From Sphingobacterium lumbrici (lineage in GTDB: Bacteria > Bacteroidota > Bacteroidia > Sphingobacteriales > Sphingobacteriaceae): a stretch of DNA of 64,000 bases. The position numbers and the translations under genes are program-made. The stretch lies in assembly GCF_006476045.1 (NCBI RefSeq), contig NZ_SRZY01000011.1, positions 186,001-250,000 of the forward strand. Direction: 5' to 3'. Shown here piece after piece: positions 17,803-25,461 of this stretch. How positions within the stretch are numbered: the first letter of the stretch is position 1; every line of letters starts with the position of its first letter. The notes under the pieces were generated by a model. It searched no databases, had not been told where the DNA came from, and was given only the letters and a program-made list of their open reading frames with translations.

Positions 17803-19491
17803 TTAATAGCTGAGTGATTTGTGAGTTAGCACAAAACCTCCACGGTACACTTCGTAGTTCCCTTTTGTGTCGTATGTTTCTACGTGGTAAATATAGAATC
17901 CCGAAGGAGCAACCTGTCCGTTTTCGGATGTTCCGTCCCATTGTATTTTTCCGGAATTACTTGTACTTTGGTGACGAATCAATCGGTTGATTTGCCGTCC
18001 TTGATCGTCAAATATGGTGACATTAAGCATCATGTTTGAAGTTAATAATTCATATCTTATTTCCAGATAATCTTCAAAATTGTCGTTATCAGGAGATATG
18101 GTTTTCGTGGTTAAATACACATGGTTTTTTTGGAAAAAGTTATCCACATTTGTTGAATTAGCGTAGCCAGGCGTTGCTCCACCGACCAGTGTCGATGCGG
18201 ATACAAAGTTTTGAGGACTATTTGTAGGTACATAAAAGGATTGTCTTTCAAGCGATATACCTTTTACGTTCGTTAAGAATGATTGATGCATATTAGAGGA
18301 ATAGTATAGTGAATCTACTAAAATACGGTCAGAAAAAAGTGTGACGTTTCCCTGCTCATTGGGATAAGGGGGGAGGCTTGTTGTCTCTACAATATTTTCA
18401 GATAGAGCGGATGGATAATTTTTGAGAATGTTGTTTTTATCGGTTGTAAGGACCAGATACTGCTGTGGATTGAACAATAGACGGTTTGTCGTTATGGTAC
18501 GGTTTCCCAGTTTCCAGTTTTGAAGATTTATAATATTATTGGATTGATTATATATCTCTACGAAATCTACTCCGTTGTTTTTGGGGTTAAAAAGGATTTC
18601 ATTAATAATAACATCATTAAAAGCAATATCTCCTTGTATAAATAAATATTGTTTTTTTTCAGAGGAATAATTATTTCCACACCAACTAAAAGGGGATAAG
18701 GTAAGTGTATAATCAAAAGATTCGGCAAAAGCAGACTGGAAAATTAGTAATAGACTGTCTGTGTCGTTTTTCCATTCTATTTTTGTGGGTGTTCCGATGT
18801 TATTATCCACCATAAATAGATCTTTTTCTAAATTTTCCAGATAATTTTTTGGAATATTGAAGGTTAATGTGATCGTATTGCTTTCTATTTTTGATGATAT
18901 AATTTCAATCTCGGGAACATAAGATCGGTCGGCTACGGAGTTAGGTTTACATGGGGTGCCACCAGCAGGAGCTTCAGATGCTTTCCAGCTTAAGGCAAAG
19001 TTGCAGGGGAAATTGGTATTAATGCGTTCGAGACTCCATCCGCCATTTTTTTTGGTAGTATTTTTATACCAACTGTCTGTATAATTCACTTGATCTATAT
19101 TGTTTTCTCCTGCTAAGGTAACGCTGGTTCCGCTATTGGCGAGGGCCGGCCATTTGCTTATAGCCAAACTATTCCCAAACTTTTCATAAAATGGTTGGGC
19201 GGCTTGGTTGCACAATAGTACGTATTGATTAGGGGATAAAAGATATTCCGGTAGTGCTATTGTTGTATTTGATATTGATAATGTGTAATGGAGAAGATTT
19301 ATGGTCTTGTTCCCGATGTTAAGCAGCTCGATATATTCGTAATTAGGAAGTTCGCTAGTTGAGGGGTTGGCCATTATTTCGTTTATAATTAGCGTGTTGG
19401 ATTGAGATTTTATGTCAGTCCTGTAAAACAGTGCAAGCAGTATTAACATCCATTTTAAACGAAGAAAAAAAATATTCTCTAAAAATATCAT
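17803..19491 (-). CDS. Lamin-tail-domain surface protein
   Basis: A 562-residue secreted protein: N-terminal signal/hydrophobic segment, a first lamin-tail domain (LIINEIMANPS ... YEYIELLN, about 32-160), a second one (DVIINEILFNPKNNGVDFVEIYN, about 290-430), and a C-terminal FlgD-like Ig domain (about 465-550) ending in WDGTSENGQVAPSGFYIYHV. The tail resembles T9SS-linked C-terminal domains but is not an exact type A or B signal as far as I can see. It may be a cell-surface or secreted nuclease-associated protein; function is unknown. It is divergent from asd. Confidence 0.82.
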   Translation of the reverse strand: MIFLENIFFLRLKWMLILLALFYRTDIKSQSNTLIINEIMANPSTSELPNYEYIELLNIGNKTINLLHYTLSISNTTIALPEYLLSPNQYVLLCNQAAQPFYEKFGNSLAISKWPALANSGTSVTLAGENNIDQVNYTDSWYKNTTKKNGGWSLERINTNFPCNFALSWKASEAPAGGTPCKPNSVADRSYVPEIEIISSKIESNTITLTFNIPKNYLENLEKDLFMVDNNIGTPTKIEWKNDTDSLLLIFQSAFAESFDYTLTLSPFSWCGNNYSSEKKQYLFIQGDIAFNDVIINEILFNPKNNGVDFVEIYNQSNNIINLQNWKLGNRTITTNRLLFNPQQYLVLTTDKNNILKNYPSALSENIVETTSLPPYPNEQGNVTLFSDRILVDSLYYSSNMHQSFLTNVKGISLERQSFYVPTNSPQNFVSASTLVGGATPGYANSTNVDNFFQKNHVYLTTKTISPDNDNFEDYLEIRYELLTSNMMLNVTIFDDQGRQINRLIRHQSTSNSGKIQWDGTSENGQVAPSGFYIYHVETYDTKGNYEVYRGGFVLTHKSLSY

Positions 19492-19710
19492 TTATGATTC
19501 AATCTTATAATTGGTTAGCCATAGAGATAATGTAAATATACCTAATCGTTCTTGGTTTGCCAAATGATGGATGAAATTGGTGTTTCTCAAATTAGTAGTC
19601 GGGTTGTGATTTTTCGTAAATTAAGTTGTGTTTTTTTGTGATTTTTTTAAAATAATGAGGATTTAGTGTAAAAATTTTAAGGATTGTATAAAATGCTCGT
19701 CATTATTTAC

Positions 19711-19718
19711 TATGTTTG
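19711..19718 (+). promoter_or_regulatory. Candidate -7 element upstream of asd
   Basis: TATGTTTG matches the Bacteroidota -7 consensus TAnnTTTG and lies 67 nt before the asd start in the 294-nt divergent spacer. I see no well-placed -33 TTG. The rest of this spacer (19492-19785) is AT-rich and shows no gene. Confidence 0.5.
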
Positions 19719-19785
19719 ACAACTAAAGTTTAGAGGGGCGGTTAATCAAGCAAAATTTTAATATATTATAAGTAAATTAAGTACT

Positions 19786-20778
19786 ATGAAAGTAGCTGTA
19801 GTGGGCGCGACAGGGCTTGTCGGGTCAGAAATGTTAGCAGTATTAGCGGAACGTAATTTCCCGGTAACAGAATTAATTCCAGTAGCATCAGAGCGGAGTA
19901 AGGGAAAGGAAATTGAATTTAAGGGGAAGAAGTATAAGGTAGTAACACCAGCAGAAGCTATTGCATTAAAACCGGACGTTGCATTATTCTCTGCGGGCGG
20001 TGGTACTTCTACAGAATATGCTCCATTATTTGCAGCAGCAGGAATTACGGTAATTGATAATTCTTCAGCTTGGCGTATGGATCCTTCCAAAAAATTAATT
20101 GTTCCGGAAGTGAATGGAGATATATTGACTGCTACAGACAAAATTATTGCCAATCCAAATTGTTCAACAATACAGATGGTGGTTGTACTTAAGCCTTTGC
20201 ACGATAGATATAAAATTAAGCGTGTAGTAGTGTCTACTTATCAATCTGTAACAGGTACGGGTGTAAAAGCGGTACAACAATTGAATGATGAACGTGCAGG
20301 GATCGAAGGAGAAAAAGCATACCCGTATCAAATCGACATGAACGTCATTCCTCAGATTGATGTATTCCAAGAGAATGGGTATACAAAAGAGGAAATGAAG
20401 ATGATCAAAGAGACAAACAAGATTATGCAAGACGACTCCATTAAGGTAACGGCTACCACAGTGCGGATACCTGTAGTAGGAGGTCATTCGGAATCTGTAA
20501 ATATTGAATTTGACAACGAATTTGATTTAGATGAATTGCGCAGCGTTATTGCCGCACAAGACGGTGTTCTTATTGTAGATAATCCAGCAAATTTGGAGTA
20601 TCCTATGCCGAGAGACGCACATGGCAGGGACGAAGTTTTTGTGGGACGTATTCGTCGCGATGAATCACAACCTAAAACGGTTAATCTTTGGATCGTAGCA
20701 GATAACCTTAGAAAAGGAGCTGCAACGAATGCTGTTCAAGTGGCGGAGTTATTGGTGAAGAAAAGTTTAATCGGATAA
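19786..20778 (+). CDS. asd: Aspartate-semialdehyde dehydrogenase
   Basis: A 330-residue enzyme with the NADP-binding VVGATGLVGSEM (5-16), the catalytic cysteine C126 in NPNCSTIQM, and the histidine in PVVGGHSESV. It reduces aspartyl phosphate to aspartate semialdehyde, the branch point to lysine/diaminopimelate, threonine and methionine. It stands alone and ends at a strong terminator. Confidence 0.96.
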   Translation: MKVAVVGATGLVGSEMLAVLAERNFPVTELIPVASERSKGKEIEFKGKKYKVVTPAEAIALKPDVALFSAGGGTSTEYAPLFAAAGITVIDNSSAWRMDPSKKLIVPEVNGDILTATDKIIANPNCSTIQMVVVLKPLHDRYKIKRVVVSTYQSVTGTGVKAVQQLNDERAGIEGEKAYPYQIDMNVIPQIDVFQENGYTKEEMKMIKETNKIMQDDSIKVTATTVRIPVVGGHSESVNIEFDNEFDLDELRSVIAAQDGVLIVDNPANLEYPMPRDAHGRDEVFVGRIRRDESQPKTVNLWIVADNLRKGAATNAVQVAELLVKKSLIG

Positions 20779-20798
20779 AGATTTAAATTACTTGAATA

Positions 20799-20837
20799 AA
20801 AAAAAGCTAGTGCAAATTATTTGCACTAGCTTTTTTT
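20799..20837. terminator. Bidirectional terminator between asd and the kelch gene
   Basis: An 18-bp perfect inverted repeat lies at 20799-20816 and 20820-20837 (core GCTAGTGCAAA) with a 3-nt loop and A/T tracts on both ends. It is placed between convergent genes. Confidence 0.9.
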
Positions 20838-20859
20838 ATAAGTATTAGGTTTACTTCTT

Positions 20860-21873
20860 TTACCTTGCTGAAATAAATTCCCAAGTGTCATCAAACCTGG
20901 AGCTATTGCTGCTACTTGTGCCACCTGTGGTGATATAACCTTTACCGTTAATAGAGAAACCAACCGCTGATTCTCTAGCTGAGGCGCCGGCAGAGGTAAG
21001 TGCTTGATGCTTGTCTGTCCATGAATCTGACGAAGGATCGTATTTCCATACATTGCCCAATACCGAACCTTTTTGACCACCTACAACATAACCGTAGTTT
21101 CCGATAACAAATGTAGCCGCATTCTGACGTGTCAGGTCATACGTATGCTGACTATCATCTCTTCGGATAGGGTTAAGTGTAGCCCAATCTGATCCGTCAT
21201 AGGAATGGAATTCTTCAGGATACTGGTTGTTGCTGATACCACCCCCAACGTAAGCTTTATTTCCAATAACAAATGCAAAAGCATGGGATTTTTTATACGT
21301 AAAAGGAACTTTTATCGATGTCCAAGAATCGTTACTTGGGTCATATCTGTAAAAATCACTGAACGTTTTATCTGTAGGAGTCATCCCTAAGCCAACATAC
21401 GCGTAATTACCCAATGCGAAAGCTACTGCACCGAAACGAGCTTCTCCCGGGAAGTCGGCTACCTGTTCCCAAGTTTTAGTCACTGGATCATATCTGTGAA
21501 AGTCTTTTAATGCCGCCGTACCATTATATCCTAGTCCTACATATCCTTTTCCATCTACAGCAAAACCCACTGCGCTACGACGAGCGTCTCCAGAGAAGTT
21601 AGTTGCTATTTCTTCCCATTCTGATCCGTTAAACGACCAGGTGTCACTTAATATGGTGTTGGTTCTTAAAAGACCGCCTACTACGAATGCCTGATCATTG
21701 ATTGTAAATGTTGCGGCTTGATTTCTTGGATCACCTCCAAAAACAGCTGATCTTTTCCATTCAGTAGGGCCATTATCCGTAGAATCTGTGTCGTCACTTT
21801 TCTTGCAAGAATTCAAAGATGTGAAAGCAATAGTACAGGCTAAAAATAAGAATAGCCAATTTTTCTTGTTCAT
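20860..21873 (-). CDS. Kelch-repeat lipoprotein
   Basis: The 337-residue protein has a lipoprotein signal with the lipobox cysteine C23 (LNSCKK) and five or six kelch blades (repeated GYVGLGYNG/AYVGLGMT, then YDPxSDSWT). It should form a beta-propeller anchored in the outer membrane. The DUF4270 gene lies 3 nt upstream on the same strand, so both are made together. The ligand or enzymatic role is unknown; a galactose-oxidase-like fold does not imply oxidase activity. Confidence 0.9.
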   Translation of the reverse strand: MNKKNWLFLFLACTIAFTSLNSCKKSDDTDSTDNGPTEWKRSAVFGGDPRNQAATFTINDQAFVVGGLLRTNTILSDTWSFNGSEWEEIATNFSGDARRSAVGFAVDGKGYVGLGYNGTAALKDFHRYDPVTKTWEQVADFPGEARFGAVAFALGNYAYVGLGMTPTDKTFSDFYRYDPSNDSWTSIKVPFTYKKSHAFAFVIGNKAYVGGGISNNQYPEEFHSYDGSDWATLNPIRRDDSQHTYDLTRQNAATFVIGNYGYVVGGQKGSVLGNVWKYDPSSDSWTDKHQALTSAGASARESAVGFSINGKGYITTGGTSSSNSSRFDDTWEFISAR

Positions 21874-21876
21874 AAA

Positions 21877-23244
21877 TTATTTAAATTTAGTATATACAAT
21901 GTTTAATTTAATTTTTGGTGAATTATTTTCTGTGGCTATCAATGCCATATTTGTTGTGCTAAACAGATTTGGCGTAGATGAAGTCAGAAATAAAGAGGTA
22001 TTGGAGCTCTCCACGCTATTAACCGTGTTGATGTATTCAATTAAATCAAATACATACCTTGCATTTCTCCCTATAGAATTTCCATTCAGGTAGGGAACTT
22101 GTTGAATGGTGGGGGAGAAAGGAGTACGTACAAAAGCGAAAGGAATACCATTGTCATTCGCGATTAAAAGCATCACTGATGACGGGTTTGGAAAGGGATT
22201 AAAAATAATCTCTCCAGTCGTTTCTACAATGAGTTGAGCTTTATTAATTGAAATATTGGGTTCGTTCATGAATTCTTTTAACGCAGGAATGTCTAGTTTT
22301 GCTACAACACCTGTGCCCGCTTGAAGAAATACCTGTCCGTTAGTTTGGCTACTTTTTATTTCTTTGTTGGAGGCATTTAGGGCCGCAAACGGTGTATTCG
22401 TACGATCGTATTCAATATTGTTGAACTGGAATGTTCTGTCTCCTGTAGTGATCCTTTTTATACCATGTTTGTTAAATCCGTCATTCCCGATATATGAATA
22501 GTTAATATTAACAGCTACTGTATCACTAAATCCCAAAATAACAGTGTTCTGGTCATCTGGTACAAGCACAAGCCCTTTAAGATATTGCTGAAAAGCTTCG
22601 TTTGAAGCTACATTCAGATCATTGGATACGATCATATTGAAGATTTCACTTCCCAAGGCATTATTTAGTTTAATGCTTAAGGTATCCATAGATCTTATAG
22701 AAGGAGTGAAAGTTAATGATCCAAGTGGTGAAGGGGCATAATCGAATTTTTGATCCGAGAAGATTGTCGCTCCGGTTACAAAAATTGGAGTGATATTTCC
22801 GTTAACAGTTGAATTGATATTTTTTGTTTCTAATGCTTCTGTAAGCCGGTGTACTGTTATTTTTTGTGCAACGGTAGTGTCGCCATAAAAGTATCTATTT
22901 GTTTTCGGCTTAATTACAAGATTAATAGAATCAAACACCGCATTGGTAGGGATATCGTTTGTGAAATTTGTAAAAGCAAGTTTAAAGTACGATGTTGATT
23001 TTGTTGATCCCGTTTCTTCTTGTGAAGCTTTTCCTACCAGTATAGTACCTGTTGTAGCTGAAGGCAGATTACTCATCTGAAAAGTTGAAGCATTTACGGT
23101 GATAGAATCTACAACTGTAATTCCGAAATCTTCATTCGTATTACCCAGAGAAACACTCATGTCTTTGTCACAACTCCCCAGTGTAATAATTATAAGCGAT
23201 GAAAAAGTGAAATATATATATTTAAAAAGTAATAATTGCCTCAT
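21877..23244 (-). CDS. DUF4270 domain-containing lipoprotein
   Basis: A 455-residue protein with a lipobox cysteine C25 (LGSCDKD) and a beta-rich body. The start (SVSLGNTNEDFGITVVDSI) and the central GTILVGKASQEETG region fit the DUF4270 family, which is specific to Bacteroidota. Function is unknown. It leads a two-gene operon with the kelch lipoprotein and is divergent from the histidine kinase across 117 nt. Confidence 0.88.
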   Translation of the reverse strand: MRQLLLFKYIYFTFSSLIIITLGSCDKDMSVSLGNTNEDFGITVVDSITVNASTFQMSNLPSATTGTILVGKASQEETGSTKSTSYFKLAFTNFTNDIPTNAVFDSINLVIKPKTNRYFYGDTTVAQKITVHRLTEALETKNINSTVNGNITPIFVTGATIFSDQKFDYAPSPLGSLTFTPSIRSMDTLSIKLNNALGSEIFNMIVSNDLNVASNEAFQQYLKGLVLVPDDQNTVILGFSDTVAVNINYSYIGNDGFNKHGIKRITTGDRTFQFNNIEYDRTNTPFAALNASNKEIKSSQTNGQVFLQAGTGVVAKLDIPALKEFMNEPNISINKAQLIVETTGEIIFNPFPNPSSVMLLIANDNGIPFAFVRTPFSPTIQQVPYLNGNSIGRNARYVFDLIEYINTVNSVESSNTSLFLTSSTPNLFSTTNMALIATENNSPKIKLNIVYTKFK

Positions 23245-23345
23245 ATTTATTTATTGACATGCAAATGTAAAGATTACCAACTGTTAATATGTGTTATAAT
23301 ATGTTAAATGTGGTAATTATCATGCGTGATGCAAATCTAACAATT

Positions 23346-23353
23346 TAAATTTG
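23346..23353 (+). promoter_or_regulatory. Candidate -7 element for the histidine kinase operon
   Basis: TAAATTTG fits TAnnTTTG and ends only 8 nt before the ATG at 23362, so the transcript would have a very short or no leader. Confidence 0.4.
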
Positions 23354-23361
23354 TTTTAATA

Positions 23362-24792
23362 ATGTTAAATAAGTATAAAATACTAATGCTGATGATAGTC
23401 CTCACATTGGTAGGAATTATCGTGGTATTGTCGATCTGGTTATTCGGGAGCTACAAAAGCAGGCAAGAGCTTGTCGTGTCTGATATTGAGAGGAGTTTGT
23501 TTAATGTTATTCAGACGTATTATGATGACCATGAAGAAGGTTTTCGCGAAATGCGCGTACGCAATAATAAACAGCATGAAAATCGCTTCATCACTCGCAT
23601 TGTTGAATTATACCCTGAACTGAATAAAGAGAAGCTATCTGCCGTTTTGGATTCTTTGGGAAGGGAGAGACGCAAAACTTTTGAGCGTAAGCGCGTCCGT
23701 ACCGCTGATCGGGAAGAGCCGTCCCAAATTTTCCCTTCTTTTATGTTGCAGAATATCGAGTTTAATGATACCACATTGCGACAAATGAATGTATTGATGG
23801 ACGAGGTTCTAAAATCGAAGAATATATCCGTTCCGGTAAACATCGAGCTGGAAATATTGGACTCCTTACCTCGGCATTCTGTACATGCGCAGATCCGTAC
23901 AGATGAATCCGGGAATTTAACTACTCGGCCTATATTGATTAATTCTCATAATAATGAGTTTTTAATTGCTAAAATTGACGATCCAAATGCCTATATTCTT
24001 GTAAAGATGGGCTGGCAGTTAATGCTCTCTATGGTATTGGTATTAGCATTGTTCGGAAGTTTTATCTATTTGCTGTGGACGATTAATAGACAGAATAAGT
24101 TAGCACTTATGCATAAGACATTTGTCAATAATATGACACATGAACTAAAGACACCTGTTGCCACTGTGATGGCAGCAATAGAGGCGGTACAGCGTTACGG
24201 TGCTAAAGATGATAGTGTACGAATGGAGAAATACCTTGATCTCTCACGAAGAGAATTGGATCACCTTTCACAAATGATAGAACGTGTATTGCATTTTGAT
24301 ATGAACGGTGACAATGGGGTTAAGCTGGAATTTGCCAATTTTGATGTCATTAAATTGATAAATTCTTGTATAGAAACTGCGAAGATCGGTTTGCAGAAGG
24401 ATGTACAATTTAGCCTAACGTCAACATCTCCGCTGGTATTGATTGATGCCGATGAAGCTCATATTAAAAATGTAATCACGAATTTAATTGACAATGCGGT
24501 TAAATATTCGGCTGAGCATGTGGATATAACTATTTCAATCGTTGAGCAGTCCAAGAATATTGAAATTAGAATTAAAGATAATGGGTTGGGAATTGCACCA
24601 ATTTACCATAAGAATATATTCGATCGGTTTTTTAGAGTTCCTGTCGGGAATCTGTATTCTGTTAAGGGATTTGGATTAGGGTTGGCCTATGTGAAACAAG
24701 TGATTGATCAGCATCACGGTTTTATAGAAGTAGAAAGTGCTTTAGAAAAAGGTACAACGTTTATAATCATTTTAACTAAATCAAACGCATGA
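23362..24792 (+). CDS. Sensor histidine kinase (RprX-like)
   Basis: A 476-residue kinase: an N-terminal membrane helix (about 8-29), a periplasmic sensor region, a second helix (about 220-240), HisKA with the phospho-accepting H260 in NNMTHELKTP, and an ATPase domain with NLIDNAVKYS, DNGLGIAP and GFGLGLAYV. It resembles RprX of Bacteroides. The stop overlaps the response regulator start (ATGA), which indicates coupled translation. The signal is unknown; the adjacent outer-membrane barrel gene is a possible target. Confidence 0.93.
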   Translation: MLNKYKILMLMIVLTLVGIIVVLSIWLFGSYKSRQELVVSDIERSLFNVIQTYYDDHEEGFREMRVRNNKQHENRFITRIVELYPELNKEKLSAVLDSLGRERRKTFERKRVRTADREEPSQIFPSFMLQNIEFNDTTLRQMNVLMDEVLKSKNISVPVNIELEILDSLPRHSVHAQIRTDESGNLTTRPILINSHNNEFLIAKIDDPNAYILVKMGWQLMLSMVLVLALFGSFIYLLWTINRQNKLALMHKTFVNNMTHELKTPVATVMAAIEAVQRYGAKDDSVRMEKYLDLSRRELDHLSQMIERVLHFDMNGDNGVKLEFANFDVIKLINSCIETAKIGLQKDVQFSLTSTSPLVLIDADEAHIKNVITNLIDNAVKYSAEHVDITISIVEQSKNIEIRIKDNGLGIAPIYHKNIFDRFFRVPVGNLYSVKGFGLGLAYVKQVIDQHHGFIEVESALEKGTTFIIILTKSNA

Positions 24793-25460
24793 TAGATGTT
24801 TTGTATGTAGAGGACGAACAAAGTTTAGCTATGATCGTTACGGATAGTTTAGAAGATCAGGGATTCTCTGTTCGTCATCGTGAGAATGGTCAAGAAGCAC
24901 TGTCGGCTTTTAAGAAAGTAAAGCCGGATATTGTGGTGTTGGATATCATGATGCCGCTGATGGATGGTTTTACCGTTGCCACGGAGATCAGAAAGCTTGA
25001 TCCTCAAATTCCTATCCTTTTTTTATCTGCGATGACCCAGGTAGAGGATGTTGTACAGGGCTTTAAGCATGGTGCAAATGATTATGTCCGAAAGCCCTTT
25101 AAGATAGAAGAGCTGATTGTACGTATAGAATCTTTGGTGAGAAGACGGAAAATCGGTGTTCATCAAGTATATATAATTGGCGATTATGTGCTAGATACAA
25201 CCAAGAATTTGCTATCCTACGGTCAAGAAAAGGAAAAGTTGTCTTTTCGGGAGTGCGAATTGTTAAGACGACTTTTCGAACATAAAGATACGGTGGTGCC
25301 CCGTGATGAAATTATTAAAGCGTACTGGAATGATGATACGTACTTTACAGGTAGAAGTCTGGATGTTTTTATTAGCCGCATACGAAAATATTTGTCCAAA
25401 GATGAACGAATTAAAATATCGAATGTGAGAGGAATAGGATATATGTTAAATATTGGGTAG
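24789..25460 (+). CDS. OmpR/PhoB-type response regulator (RprY-like)
   Basis: A 223-residue regulator with a receiver domain (acidic pair E8/D9, phosphorylated D52 in VVLDIMMP, K102 in VRKPF) and a C-terminal winged helix (about 125-220) with SLDVFISRIRKYL. It pairs with the kinase through a 4-nt overlap. Its stop is 1 nt from the stop of the convergent outer-membrane protein gene. Confidence 0.95.
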   Translation: MIDVLYVEDEQSLAMIVTDSLEDQGFSVRHRENGQEALSAFKKVKPDIVVLDIMMPLMDGFTVATEIRKLDPQIPILFLSAMTQVEDVVQGFKHGANDYVRKPFKIEELIVRIESLVRRRKIGVHQVYIIGDYVLDTTKNLLSYGQEKEKLSFRECELLRRLFEHKDTVVPRDEIIKAYWNDDTYFTGRSLDVFISRIRKYLSKDERIKISNVRGIGYMLNIG

Positions 25461-25461
25461 T

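Noticed and set aside
20826..21080. ORF overlapping the kelch gene end
   Set aside because: It is an out-of-frame shadow of the kelch gene and runs through the terminator.
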